DNA of 43,108 nucleotides from Helochares maculicollis (GCA_033557835.1 JAWQRO010000323.1:1-43108), one strand, 5' to 3'. Shown: positions 1 to 12,076, numbered from the stretch's first letter. Numbers and translations are program-made. The notes: generated by a model not told the origin, from the letters alone.

Positions 1-165
1 TATCTCAGATTCAAAACGGAGCTCGCTGGAAATAGATTGCACTCAAATGAGGAGGCCAAGATGAAATAAATACTTATTTTGAAGACCTCGAAACTTCACA
101 CTATCGATCCGTTATCAAAATGTTGGAGGACCGGTACTACAAATGCATTAACAGGATTTTTATTT
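1..165 (+). pseudogene. C-terminal remnant of a mariner-family transposase, cut by the window edge
   Basis: Two adjacent reading frames together read like the end of a mariner transposase. From base 1 the frame gives FKTELAGNRLHSNEEAK. After a one-base frameshift near 69 the next frame gives NTYFEDLETSHY, then a stretch ending LEDRYYKCINRI. Mariner transposases end with a similar pattern: an SNEE segment, then AYFED/E, then LExRWxKCI, shortly before the 3' inverted repeat. The frameshift and the Trp-to-Tyr change in the last motif indicate a dead copy. The catalytic part would lie left of the window. I could not see a clear 3' terminal inverted repeat after base 165, so the right boundary is approximate. 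The family assignment comes from recalled motif pattern, not from an alignment. Confidence 0.7.
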
Positions 166-520
166 ATTTAGTATGTCAGTCACACTTATTTTAGTTTATG
201 AATTAAAAATTAATCTCTAGCAATACATAGTAAATTAACAAACATACATTTGACTTTGAAAACACAAAAATCATGGAAACAGAACAAAACAAATACAGGC
301 GTCTCTACATTAAAACTATGAAAAATACATGCAACAACAAAAATGACACGGCTGAGCTACTGAAAGAATTCATCAGTCTCCTGAAAAAATATGAAGAATA
401 AGAACGAAAACGAAGAAACCACTACTGATTTAATAAATATCATGATGTTACCTCTCATTCAATTATTTGTTTAATTTTGTAAACAGTATCCTCTCATTAA
501 CTAATCACTCAACAATAATC

Positions 521-549
521 CATCTGAGGATGGCCGCTAGGGCGAAACG
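521..549 (+). repeat. Hammerhead-like / Penelope-type element motif (tentative)
   Basis: CTGAGGA at 524-530 and GAAAC at 544-548 are separated by a short GCC...GGC stem. This has the order of the hammerhead ribozyme core: CUGANGA, stem II, GAAA. Penelope-like retroelements of animals carry such motifs near their ends. The match is imperfect. Stem II does not follow the core A directly, and an alternative hairpin CCATC-TGAG-GATGG (520-533) competes with it. No reverse transcriptase or GIY-YIG coding sequence is seen nearby. I regard it as a possible retroelement scrap. Confidence 0.3.
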
Positions 550-971
550 GAACAAGAAATAACTTCAGTCTCAAAAAAGAGAACAATTTTTAATTTATAA
601 ACTAAAATAACTGTCGCTGGCCGTCCAAATAAATTTAAAAAAACCTTGATAAAAATACCTTACGCGACATGTATGCACATATATCTGCATCAATAGTAAG
701 TTTTGAAACTTATAGAGGTGATAGACATATCAAATTTAAAGAGATAGGTTTTCGTTTATATTTTCTGTTATAATTAGCTACAGAAATATTAATACATGGT
801 ACTTAAAGAACACCACTCGTTTATAAAAACTGCTCAATATCAATGGTAGAATACACAAGTATTTTATTGCTACCTCAAGGAATCACCTTGTTGGCTTGGA
901 TTAAAATAGCTTAGCACATAACTGAGAAATATAAAAAAATATTTTCTTTGAAAATGAATAGAACTAGCCGC

Positions 972-1045
972 AAACCGTCGAGAAAAATTAATAGTGCAAT
1001 AAATTTCACCTAGAGAGGCAAGATAAGCTACATATATTTGCTCAG
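972..1045 (+). repeat. Dispersed repeat, copy A
   Basis: This stretch aligns well with 25078-25155. Both have AAACYGTCG, then ATAGnnCAATAAATTTCA, then GAGAGG, then a purine-rich run, then CACAT/TACAT, TTTG and TCAG. Weaker copies are suggested at 1211-1258 and 25351-25405. The family is not recognised. It has no coding potential and no visible terminal repeats, so it could be a SINE or MITE fragment. Confidence 0.55.
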
Positions 1046-1210
1046 TATTTAGCTAAAGCGTTCAATTTAATATATTTAATTTAGATGTCATTAAATTAGG
1101 ATAATGTAAGGTTATTTACGAATTGTCTTTTATTAACATGGTAAGTACCTGAACACATAAAAGCATAGTAAGCAAAATATTAAAAATAAAAGAGCTCGAC
1201 TACCAAAAAA

Positions 1211-1258
1211 CAGTAGCGCAATAAATTAGCATCGCAGAGGTAAGAAGAACATTTTTCG
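1211..1258 (+). repeat. Dispersed repeat, weaker copy D
   Basis: CAGTAGCGCAATAAATT followed by GCAGAGGTAAGAAG resembles the core of the repeat at 972-1045 (AATAGTGCAATAAATTTC ... GAGAGGCAAGAT). It lies about 240 bp downstream of that copy in the same orientation. The match covers about 45 bp with small gaps, so chance similarity in AT-rich DNA cannot be excluded. Confidence 0.3.
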
Positions 1259-2426
1259 AATTTTGAATGTTACATTCGCGATGCAGATTCTTTCCTTACC
1301 AGAAAGTATTATATTTGCACGTGACATTAATTTTATGGGCATATTGAACAATATTTTGTATTTCTTGGCAAATAAGTATAAATATACGGTAATGTAATAA
1401 ATACATTTGAAGTCTCTGTGCTTAGTGTAGTCAGGGAAATAAATCCAATTATTTTCGTATCTACTGAAAAACCGGAAAGTCAACTGAGTCACATTAAACT
1501 TTTTTATACCTAGAAGTATTAGGGTTGGTATTCACTTTTATTTGAATTTAACGACACCATCACCATAGTATTTTTTGAGGGATCAAGTGGAATTTATCGT
1601 GATAATTACCCTACTTCATTTTTAATCATGCCCAAACCTAATATGTCTTGCAAGGTTTGGTGGCAGAGCGTCGAATAATGACTACACATTTTTTAATTTT
1701 AACTCCAATAGTTGGTGGACAGTTAGTGATAGGTGATAATTTACATTTTCACTCGTTTGATTACAAGTCGATTTTCTTAAAAAATTTAAACAATACTCTA
1801 ACAGTATTTACTGGGAGTAAGTTCTGAAATGAAAATATTATGTTGAGTGGGTAATTATTTGTTTTATTAAGTCGGACTCATACTGATCTACAGGACAACC
1901 AAAAAGGCATTGTTTAAATCCCCTTATTGACAATAGTCACATAGTGGGGAGTTTTCTTGCCAATTTTGTGCAGGAGTTTTGGAGTTCTAATGTGATTAAA
2001 TCGGAAACGAGAAATGAAGACTATAAAGTGTGGTTGTGAATCCGGAAGTTTCCTATACCAAGTTGATAGGTATACGTGGTTATTGAAATAACCAAAACTG
2101 ATAGCTTTCTGAGTGATGTAAGAATGCCAAGGCAACTACCATGACTGAAACACCTTTTTCATGACTTTTTTACTCAATTCATTATGACCCCATATAGAAG
2201 ACGGTTCTGCAAAGTCTTTTTGAAAGCTCATCTATCTTCTCCTTTTCCACTTTGCATTTGAAAAATCCGGTACATATCTATTGCGTTTGTAGTGTAAGTA
2301 CGTGCTATGTACCAAATTTGCAATCAAGTTATGTATAGAATTCAACAGCGCATTTTTTTAGACTAGACGGATCATGTCGCATATTTGTCTAGATATGACA
2401 ACCGAAATGTATATTTTGAGAAAACG

Positions 2427-2771
2427 CGGCGCTTAACTGCAATGCAGTGGGTGCACCCAACCAAGCTTGGTGCAACAAAAGGAAGTTGAAGCGCCTCGGA
2501 ATGGGCAGGCTGGTCCTGCATAGCGTCCATTAATCAAATGCATCTATTTGTTGTTGTGCAACGCGAGGTGGTCGTCCCGACGGCGGTCAGGGCTGTAGAT
2601 AGTGAAACCGACGCTCGCGTCGCGCGCAGAAACCGAAAGTGAAAAGCGAAAAGCGCCGCCCTCCCCACTCGGGCCCCTACCTTTCGCTTTCGTAACTCCC
2701 CTCCAGAGCACTTTCCCCGGCTGTGCGTGCATCGGCTGCAGTAGGCTTTCGAGAGAGCCGCTTGCAAGACG
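2427..2771 (+). promoter_or_regulatory. Candidate headcase core promoter with Inr at 2740 and DPE at 2767
   Basis: The segment is clearly richer in G+C and CpG than the surrounding DNA. GCAGTA places an initiator-like A at 2740. AGACG(T), a strong match to the downstream promoter element RGWYV, begins at 2767, which is exactly +28 from that A. Arthropod DPE promoters need this precise spacing, and they are common at developmental genes. No convincing TATA box is seen about 30 bases upstream, as expected for a DPE promoter. The initiator matches only the central CAGT of TCAKTY. A 12-bp palindrome ACCAAGCTTGGT lies at 2460-2471. The start site is inferred. Confidence 0.45.
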
Positions 2772-2920
2772 TATCAAGGTCAGCGAGTATCTGTATCTGT
2801 TCACGCACATTTTGCCGTATCTACAACATAAACAGACTTTCATACCTCCATTTCATTTCGATTCATCCAACGTGCTCAATAAAGTGCACCACCATTTTTT
2901 ACATACGGACAGCAACTACC
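2740..2920 (+). other. hdc: Probable 5' untranslated leader of headcase
   Basis: If transcription starts near 2740, the leader is 181 bases. It contains no upstream ATG, so the first ATG of the mRNA would be the Headcase start at 2921. The coding frame also has no stop codon in this leader, but no in-frame ATG either. Initiation further upstream would therefore need a non-ATG codon and is not favoured. The leader is pyrimidine-rich in its middle part. Confidence 0.45.
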
Positions 2921-3603
2921 ATGGCACCGCGCCGGCATCACGGCCACGTGCAAGGACTCTTAGGATGTGCTGATCCGGACTCAGACTCCGGAGTGACTCG
3001 TTGTTGTGTCCCAACCGGAGATTGTTTACGCGCTCAGCAGCAACTAAGCCCAAATAACAATGATCCAATGCTCATCTCCCTCGATGACCTCCGGGACACA
3101 GTGCGCGTTACCTGTAATAACGAAGCCTGCACCGTAGGCCGGTATATGCATCGCGAGTGTTTCGACCAATGGGAGCAAACAGTTCTAGCATATTTGAAAA
3201 CGTGTGGCCGAGCAAGATCCTGGTCAGAACGCCAACGTCACCAGAACCTCTGGACGAAAAAAGGCTACGACTTGGCTTTCAAAGCCTGTGGTTGCAAGTG
3301 CGGAAGGGGACATCTTAAGAAAGATCTGGACTGGATGCCTCCTCCACCGACGAGCAAAATCTTTGGTCGCGTCGAAGAGATCGAGACCGGCAAGAAAAAG
3401 AAGCGCCGGAACCGCAACTCCAGGCCAACTTTGGCCATTTCCGCGCACCACGCTACTCCACCGGAAGCTCGTGGACGTGCTGGAAGTCTTTCCTCCAGCA
3501 CAGGTTCTTCTTCACCCCCAGCAACTGCCAGCGAACCCAGCGTCTCACCGATTCATGCTCACTCCAAGAAGAAGTCCAAATTCGAATTCGCCGACAGAGT
3601 ACG
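2921..3603 (+). CDS. hdc: Headcase, first coding exon (residues 1-227 plus 2 bases of codon 228)
   Basis: The ATG at 2921 sits in a strong context (ACCATGG) and opens MAPRRHHGHV, the usual Headcase start. Residues 28-35 are CCVPTGDC. A Cys/His-rich block follows: C65, C70, H77, C80, C95, C123, C125, C127, with MHRECFDQWE at 76-85, CGRARSW at 95-101, NLWTKKGYDLAFKACGCKC at 109-127 and KKDLDW at 133-138. This is the conserved HECA/Headcase N-terminal region, which probably binds zinc. A basic tract at 158-168 (KKKKRRNRNSR) and KKKSK at 217-221 flank a low-complexity Ser/Pro/Ala linker. The basic tracts could act as nuclear signals. In Drosophila, Headcase marks imaginal cells, restrains tracheal branching, and acts with Unkempt in nutrient-dependent growth control. 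The exon ends VR inside a codon (CG|). Identity is very secure; function here is by homology. Confidence 0.96.
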
Positions 3604-3609
3604 GTGAGT
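3601..3609 (+). promoter_or_regulatory. 5' splice site of headcase intron 1
   Basis: ACG|GTGAGT gives a perfect GTGAGT donor with the intron beginning at 3604. Without splicing, the frame stops at once (TGA at 3605-3607). The boundary falls after the second base of codon 228, which matches the phase required by the exon at 30997. Confidence 0.93.
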
Positions 3610-6600
3610 TTACCTTGACTTGACGTTCTTCTTGTCCGTTTCAAGGTTACGCAATCGATTTTCCTGATGTGCACAACTGCGAATGCTTTAAGAATGAAAA
3701 GAAAGTTCCCCCCTTGTTACTTCGGAATTTTCACCCTAATTGAGATGAGCGCTTCGAAAAATAATTACTTTCCTGCTTCGATCGCGGAATACGAAGCTTG
3801 AAAAGTTTTTTGTTGCAAAAAAGAAATCTGCCGATATCGAAAAATTCTTTCACATTCTACAGAAAGCGATATTGCCAATATTGTTCCAATAAAAAATATG
3901 CCAATTTTGTACAAGTAAAAAACTTCGAACAATTTGCAATGGTTACATTTCTGTGTGTGTACTTAAAAAGCAATATTTTGTTGTGGAAAACCACGAGAAA
4001 TTCTAACTAATTGATTAGATGATTTATCGACGTACCAAAATAAATAAACATTTTTTATCGCAGCAATTGTGAGAATTTTCCTGCTTTCAATTGTGCTCAC
4101 TGATGTACATTTATTAACATATCACTTCGTAGGAAACCCACAGATATCAATCTCAAGAAATTCTACTAATATTCTGCGGAATCCATTGTACTGTCACCAT
4201 TTCTGTGTAATTTACCTTCCATGTAATTCATGGAAAAGTTGTTTGGTTTCCTCGACAATTCAATCATAAAATAAAAAAAACGATAATATGCGCGACTTTA
4301 CCGAGTCAATTTTTATAAAATATGCATGGAACTGTGATTCATAGCATTTCGATCCAAAACTAACACCCGATCTTTTACATCAACTTCTTTGCTTACACCC
4401 CTACTAGTGTTACTAGAATGCACTCTACCGCCACTAAATTCAATGAGACATAAGGGACCATTAAATGGGGAGTTTTTAAATCTTAACCGCATAGAGGTAG
4501 CGTCGTGATGTAATAAATATTGCATTCGATGAGGGGAATTGGTGTACTTATGGAACAGCTCGTACTTTTAAGGCCTTAGCAGGAAAATCGATGGAAACAT
4601 TTATCACGGGGTTTACCTTGACCTAGCGGATTTAATCATGACTCAAAGGTTTGGGAATGCTAGAGAGAGAAAACTTCCCTTTGCATATTGCATGGTTTGT
4701 AAAAAAATACAATATTTAGAACCTAAACGAATAAAACTGATTCCATTATTCCGCAGTATAAGTGCCACTAGAACCATTTGAAATATGTATTCCTTATTAA
4801 GGAAATAATTGGCGATGGCGCAGGATAGAATGTTTACTTTACAATTCAATCAAAAATTATACAACTACATCGCAAGTAAAGTACTTTTTAAACAACTAAA
4901 TGCGTTAAGTATTCAACTCAAACTTCATGTTTATTGATTAAATTAAAACTTCAATTTAGCTTAAGACACAACTGGTGTAAAATATTCATTATCCAAGTAT
5001 GTAAACTGTCAACTTGAAAGTGTCTAACCATGTACTTAGCCCAGAGGACTAGAGTCTAATGCATTAAATGCCGCGTAAAAAATTCTAGCCTGTCTATTTT
5101 TAGAACTATTACATAGTCGAGTTATGTTGTTTGTTTTGATATAGTACCGGCCGGCAAATAGTGTTTATTTTATAACCAAGGTCAAAGGAGCAACAGTTTG
5201 AAAATGTAACCTGATTTCACTATCCCATAGTCGATTTGCTGCAGGTAATCTGCTGAATTATGTAGTTAATTATTGGTACCTTGCTTCACAGATTAATATT
5301 TTCAATTGCCAAAAAATTGAGCGTATTCCCACGATTAGTTCGGCTTAAAAAGTGGCGGAGCAATTTGTATTCTGAGAATAGTTTTTTGGTAGTCTAAAAC
5401 ATTCAAGAACAAAGAAGCGCGCGCTGTTATTCATAAACATGATTTTTTTGTCGGCATAAATATGCTTTAAAGTCGGCATTCATTCCTGATACTTTTTTAA
5501 ATTTTACTAGAACTATGTGTTTTTACCAGATTTGATGATATTTTTCTTCGGATGTTTCATTTATCAAAAGCAAATCAAGGGCAGAACAGCTTGGCTTGAA
5601 GAAATTTTAAATCTCACAATACAATGACTGTTGTTACCAAAGTATTATCTTCTATTCAGTTGATATGAATAAGTTAATCTTAATTTAAAATCTATCTTCT
5701 ATATTTGTGATGCTATTATTAATCTCCAATGTGTCGAAATATACTCCAATCATTATGCAAGAATATTAAAATTCATGAATTGCTTATGTATAATAATTAT
5801 CCGATTGCAACACAATTGGCTCGTTGAATTCATTAGTCGCTGATAAGGTGCTACGGTTAAAGGTAATCTAAAAATAGGTATAAACCCTGCATTTACTTAA
5901 TTTTAAAAATGGTTTTATTCATGTTTGTAACAGACATCTCGTCTAAATTTTTTTTTGTTTAGCAATTTATTTAGTTGGTAACATGTTTATATTACAAGCC
6001 TATAAAATTACTCAAATCTACCTATTTGAATAACATATAATTTTCCCTTTGCTTATCTATAAATAATTTACTGATGTCTGCTTAGTTTCGATATGCGAAA
6101 AAACATGTGCTCTTTAACTCCTGTTTGGTTCACTGTCGAAATTGTCAAATATTAAAACCATTTTAACTACGAATGCAATGAAAATCTGTATAGTTTGTTG
6201 GCTGCGCCTCCTCTTCCATGAAGCTTTTCAATTGATTCCTCAATGAAAACCGTAAAAGGTTTGATGGCATCGGTTTTACTCGATTCCTCTATTGTCTATT
6301 TTTCTTATTAAATATTCATCGCTAAAATCATGTAGCCCGTCGACTTTGTATCCTCCATAAATTACTGTGAAGCCTGAAGCTGAACCGTTTGAATCTTACC
6401 CCTATTTCAAGCCCATGTTATAAGGACCCAATGACAAAATAACATTTCAGTCATTTTACTCAAGTAAAGATCTGTGCAACAAGTTGTTTATTTTCTCGCA
6501 ACATAACATGGCCGTCATAAAAAGTAACGCGCACCATACAAAGTCCTATGAAGCTATTTGGAGAACTAGAAAAATGGTCCATAAGTTTATCACCCACCAA

Positions 6601-9600
6601 AAATTTTAAACAGTTTTGAATTACTGCCCCACCTGCGATCTAAAATAATTTTCTGCAACCATTTAAAAGCCTCATGCTTTTAACTATTATGTAATAATAA
6701 CAAACTAATTATATCAAAATGGTTGGATGTTTTCAGCAGTTACTCTTGACTGAGACAGTTTATTGCATTAGACTCCTAATTAGAATTTAGTCCCTTAGTT
6801 CCAGCTCACGTTTGTAGTCAGTAAAGGCTCCATCTACACTTTGTTAACTGCTGAAAGTTGTTAGCGATGCGTTATTGTGTCGTTAGTGAACAGGATTTAC
6901 GATCCTAATCAGTGGATTCGGTTAGCGCTTCTGCTGTTCGCAAATTGCTGATAGGATTTTGTGTAGTTAATTGCCTCCCTTAGAATCGGGGTACTTTCGG
7001 GAAATTTAAAAAGGTTAAATAGGTGGAAATACCACTTCGAAAAATGTCAATGCGAGTCTGGCGCGGAATTGAAGGTCAATGTCTATTGATTTTTGTATGC
7101 AAGTGCGTAAATTAACCATTGCTTATTCACATGACTGCGCGGCGCGCACTAAAAGCACATATGACTTTAGCGCTTCGATTGCGCAATTTAAGCGAGGTAA
7201 AATTTCGCTTACCCTCATATTTGTGCTGTTTGAATTCCGCCGATTCTGCGCTTTCTTGATAACTCGATCTTGCAGATTGTTTGGGATGACAGTTTCCTGA
7301 GTGGTTTTTCGAGAACAACCCAAGGAGGATGGAGTTAAGTACAACGTTGCGCTTGTTCTCAGAGTAAATGACCAAGAACAAGATTCTTAGAAAGCAATAT
7401 CGGTAATATTAGTACTCTCTTACCGGTTGGTCGGCATAGTTATTTAACAGCACGTTCAGGATCGCCTACGTCCATTTTGCTGCAGACAATAATATTTTGG
7501 TTTGAGCGTGGTCGTTGCAGAGCGCGGGGCCGTCCCACACGTTGTAATATTTATGTGTATTTTTAATACCATTCCAGAGTGACCTCACATGTTTTCAAAA
7601 CAACGCCAGAGTGACTTAAACAATAACTCGTTCCTAGATCCTTTGCTGTTCATTAGAACCGCTGAGATAAACGACATTTTGAGAGAACTTGTAGTACTAA
7701 CCATAGGTGTTGTCGGTACTATAAAGTTGCTCAATTAACATGAAGAATTGCATTTTAGATTATAAGTTATAGATTGCTATTGGGGCTATCATGATGTTTC
7801 CAAATTCTTCACTAAGAGAAAATTTTCTCGTAGGTTCTCTCAAAATTATTTGTAGAAGTGCTCGCCATCCGTGTATTAAGCCGTAATTATCAGTAATTGT
7901 GTAGTTTTCCCCACAATTCACAATTGTATAACTACACTGGCCATTCTCATTAATTCCATTAAACCAGTTGCGATTTAAACAATTACCTGTTGAAATTAAG
8001 CATTATTAAGTAACACATTATTTCAACATCAAATCTTATCTGTGAAACAGCGGAGCAAACAAAACACTCACTTCTAAAAATAATTTTTTATTTACACGAA
8101 ATTTTCCGCAAATATTTGCGTATTGTTAATGTGTTTGTGCCGCAAATTTTGCGCCGTATATTGTGAAAGTGCCATTAAAACGTCTTGTGGGCGTTTTTGT
8201 TTCAACAAGAGCGCCGGCTTTCCACGACTTCCAAAGGAGACTGATAAAATCTACAGACCATAACATAACTACAAGAAGATTATATTTATCACACTAGCGA
8301 AAAGATTATGAGAGCGAGGAAAAATTACATACGCTCTCACCCACAGAGAAAAAAAAAATAACACGAGTAGAAACATGTTTATTTAACAATACGAAGAAAA
8401 TTTCTGCATTATTCATACAGTTATCGCTCCGAGTCTTATACGGAGGATTCCTTATTTTCTGAGGCATTACTCATAATGGCAAGTTTCCAAAAACCGGCAA
8501 AACAGACGAGACTGTAATTCAATTTAACGATCGTATTTGTCACATTTTTCTATAGTAAATACGAACATAAATCAAAAGCAATCGGATTTTAATTAAAATT
8601 ACTGTTACTTAACAAACTTATATCATTTTTCTAACATACACAGACTAAGGCGTAACTTAGCACGGTGATATTGTGACGTTATAATCACGGTTTTTATACA
8701 TTGTAGCAGGGTATGAAGTCAAAAGCAAGAAAACATAATTTGTTTTAAAAAGTATTTTTTGTATAAATTAACATTTCCAGCCAAACAAACATATTTAATT
8801 AGCGCGGAAAACTTGTCTTTTTGTTTTCGTTTCGAACGCTTTGTCATTGGCACGATCTTGTAACAAAAATAGCAAATTGTATAGCACTGAATAAATTATA
8901 ATAAATTACATTCAATAACAGGGAAAATCAATGCAACTTAATGCTTTTTAATGTAGCCATTAGTTTCCTAATCCATTCAAGCTCGACTTGCACAATTCCT
9001 TAACGCTGAACGGTGAAGGAGGCAAAAATGACAACAAAACAGAAACGAATTGCACTTGCTAGACATTGAAATTTATTAGGAGCAAAGATAATTGGTCTGG
9101 TGACATACGTTGGCATTTTCAGTGTGGCGCCAAGCTTATTGTTAACCAGTTTTTTTACAATTCGACATGGTTTCAACGAGGCGGTCTACCATTTATTTGT
9201 ATTTTAATTATGTTACTCCGATTTTTGCTTGGTTTTGTAATTTTTTCAAGAGTTACGTAAATTGCTCGAAACGTAAACAAAACCGGCGCCTATTGTTAAC
9301 CATAAGCACATAGCATAAATTTTAGGAAGCTACTTAATTAGTACGTGTAATTATTTATGTTTTAGAACTATTGGTGGAGGCTGTTTTGCATATTTTGACG
9401 TAATGATGAGGTAATTCCTTTACGGTACTGCTTTGATAAATCTATGGGCATTTTTTAGTGGCTATGCTAAAACACGACCACTAAAGTATAATGATTGAAT
9501 TAATAGTTTAATTAAAATTTAAAAAAAGTAAGAATGACATATTTTTTTGGTGGATAACTAGAACTATCAAAAGTGATCGGGGTTAGAAAAAAACCTTAAG

Positions 9601-11726
9601 TAAAATGATTGAAATATCAGTTAATGACCACCGACAATATCTTAAAGAATGGGCTTATCGCGTATTAAAAAACTTGTTTGTAACAAAAATATATCATCTA
9701 TTATGTCTCGCGTTGAGATAAAGTCACTTATTTCCACATTTTCATTATCACAAAAAACATTGCAAAACACTTAAATACTTGCAATGCATTTGGAACGGTA
9801 TTTACAAAAGATTTTTCGCACAAATAAGTCAAAGATAAGGTTATGTAACTTTACATATTTAGTAAACATGAATCTATTAATAAAGTTGGATACAGCAATT
9901 CTAGTATGATTAATTACTATATGATAGGTTAATCCTTTCACTACGATAACATTTCCAGTACTTCTAATATTCAGTTTCTAAATATACTTTGTTTATATTA
10001 ATAAATAATAGCAGAGAAGTATGGAATTTTGTAAAAATAATGTTCCTAAGTTTTCGGTCAAGATTTAATCACCTAATATTTGGCGAATAATGAGTTTATT
10101 TCATTTAAAGTTTCTAGTAATATTACTGTAGTAATATATTCTGCTAAGTTTGCAAAATTTGTTTCTAACTCAGTACTTTTAATTTAAAAACATAATCCCA
10201 GGTTTTAATGCAACATGGTGTATTTCAGTGTCATTAATCTCTTGATATTTATGAGCAATCTATAGCATAGGTAGTGGTAAAACTAGTTCTTAATTGTAGT
10301 TAGTATTTATTTATGAAACGGGAGTGGCTCAGAGTCAGAAATGATCTTTTACAAGTGAATTTGCATTTGCGTTTAAATCAATTCATACTTTATTACACTT
10401 GGGACTTAATTAAGGGACTTTATCACTTTTCGCTCGACATTAAGATTAAAATAAAGTTGTTAATTATGAGACAATTCTAAACTGAGGATATGGGGGATTT
10501 CGCAGAAAAAAATAATAAATTGATTATAATTTAATTAAAGGCCCGCTTGTTTCTTTAATTACTTAAATTTCTCTAAGTGGTTAACAGACAGAACTATGAA
10601 AAGCGAATCAGTGAACCAATTTGATTATATTTGTGTACAAGGGCTTAGTCTTCGATAGTTATTCTTTCCTAATGCTCGAAGAAATTTTGCAGATTAAACC
10701 TGTGGATATTTTAAATCTCGGATTAAATGATAAGCAACTCAGTTTTTTGCACGATATAAAATAGCAATTAACTTAATACAGGGAAAATTAGGGGCATATA
10801 TTTAGAATAATCATTTAATAAAGAGAAATCAACAAACAAATTGATCCAAACGATTTTTTATGCAAAGAAAAAATCGCCCGAGCCGATTGATTGCCTCAGG
10901 CAAACATTTAGCAAACAGCAACAAACAATATTTTATCCAAATATCATCAACTTGATCACGTGTTTTGGTAAGTATGGCACCCCCTATTTAACAAAATGTT
11001 TTCGAAAGCCTAAACGTGATTGGGGTTTGTTGCAGAAAACAATTGTTTGTATTTCTCCCCATGAGGGCGACACCTCCGTGCAGAATTCCCAACCTTCCTG
11101 ATTAATCCCAACGTTAAATAAACACGCCGAACACGAATTACGTTTCCTGTGTAAACGTGCTAATGCGAGAATAGCCTATTCTGTCGCAATAAACTATTGA
11201 TATGCCTGAAACGCACTGCTGAAACTTAATAATGCTTGTGATATTGGATTGCTAAAGCAATGCTTTTATGATTATCTACCGTATTGAATGGCGTGTGTCA
11301 TAGAATCCTGTGTTGTACTGCGAGTGTGTTATCCAAGCTGATAGTAAGTTAACTGCCGAAATTCGAGTTTACAAATAAGCCAATTATACATATGTGCTAA
11401 AGTAATTGGGTTGTGCTAATTTTTGTCATTATTTTTCACAAATGTTAAAAATCTCAAACTATTACGGTAGTCCAATAGCTAGATCTGGATATCTATAATT
11501 TAAGTATATTATAATTTTTAAATGCACAGGCCTTATGAAAAATGTAAACATTTATTTGATGTCATAATTGAGACATTTATTAATAGTATTTAATAAATTT
11601 TTCACAGAATACAGAGTTAAAGAAATATTTATAAATGTTTAGTCATTAGGATTTGCTGTTCTGTATGGGCATTGCTTAAAAAATGTCAATGATGCTTCTA
11701 CAAAATATGGTCGTATTAATCTAAAT
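3604..11726 (+). other. Headcase intron 1, proximal part
   Basis: AT-rich intronic DNA with no protein gene I can support; the open frames are short and low in complexity. About 7070-7360 is richer in G+C and CpG than its surroundings (for example GCGCGGCGCGC near 7138) and could be an enhancer. A pair of palindromic sites lies at 8107-8153. A short hairpin has 8-bp arms at 9454-9461 and 9478-9485. An 8-bp palindrome CCGGCCGG occurs near 5147. Nothing else stands out over long stretches (3700-7000, 8400-11700). Confidence 0.7.
8107..8153. repeat. Two neighbouring palindromic sites of the form CGCAAA-n-TTTGCG
   Basis: CGCAAATATTTGCG at 8107-8120 is a perfect 14-bp palindrome. The closely similar CGCAAATTTTGCG lies at 8141-8153, 34 bp further on. 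Two such dyads so close together in AT-rich DNA suggest a dimeric transcription-factor site. The binding factor is not identified. Confidence 0.4.
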
Positions 11727-11728
11727 TA

Positions 11729-11752
11729 TTCGGTCGGTTGAAAAGTTTGCGG
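11729..11752 (+). repeat. Left terminal inverted repeat of the mariner copy
   Basis: It begins TTCGGTCGGTTGAAAAGTTT just after a TA dinucleotide. It matches the reverse complement of the right end (12715-12740) at 13 of the first 19 positions, including an unbroken TTGAAAAGTT. Confidence 0.8.
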
Positions 11753-12076
11753 TGTGACACCTATACCCCACCAGTGGAAACTAATGTTTAACTGCTTTAA
11801 TCGTATTCATTTTTAGTGTGAATGCACACAAAATTTTAACGCGATATATCACGTCGTTCTTTGCTTAAACGCTTTAAAAAGTAGGTGTGTGAGCCTGTTT
11901 TTTTAAACGGAAGAAATTTAACACCATGCTGTAAGAAAATACGCGAAAAAAGTTTAAAAGCTGTAGCAATTTGTAACGAAAACGTAAATGTGATGGGTGA
12001 TGATCCTTCTTCCTAAACAATGACATGCAAGTAGGCTAAAGAATTTAACGTTGTAGTTGAAGCATGGAAGATTGTT

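Larger units (their letters stand above)
166..2400. other. Intergenic AT-rich DNA upstream of headcase
   Basis: No convincing protein gene. A 42-codon ATG ORF at 273-401 (start METEQNKYRRLYIK, end LLKKYEE) is short and unrecognised, and could be chance or a transposon scrap. It lies just upstream of the hammerhead-like motif at 524-548. Two copies of a dispersed repeat lie at about 972-1045 and 1211-1258. The 1500-2400 part shows only short, stop-rich frames. It may contain distal regulatory DNA of headcase, but nothing specific is seen. Confidence 0.6.

Noticed and set aside
2723..2920. N-terminal extension of the Headcase frame upstream of 2921
   Set aside because: The frame is open but begins with GTG, has no ATG, and translates to a sequence unlike any Headcase N-terminus. 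The ATG at 2921 has a strong context and gives the family's usual MAPRR start.
3204..3674. Overlapping open frames on both strands across headcase exon 1
   Set aside because: They are shadows of the coding exon in other frames, produced by its higher G+C content.
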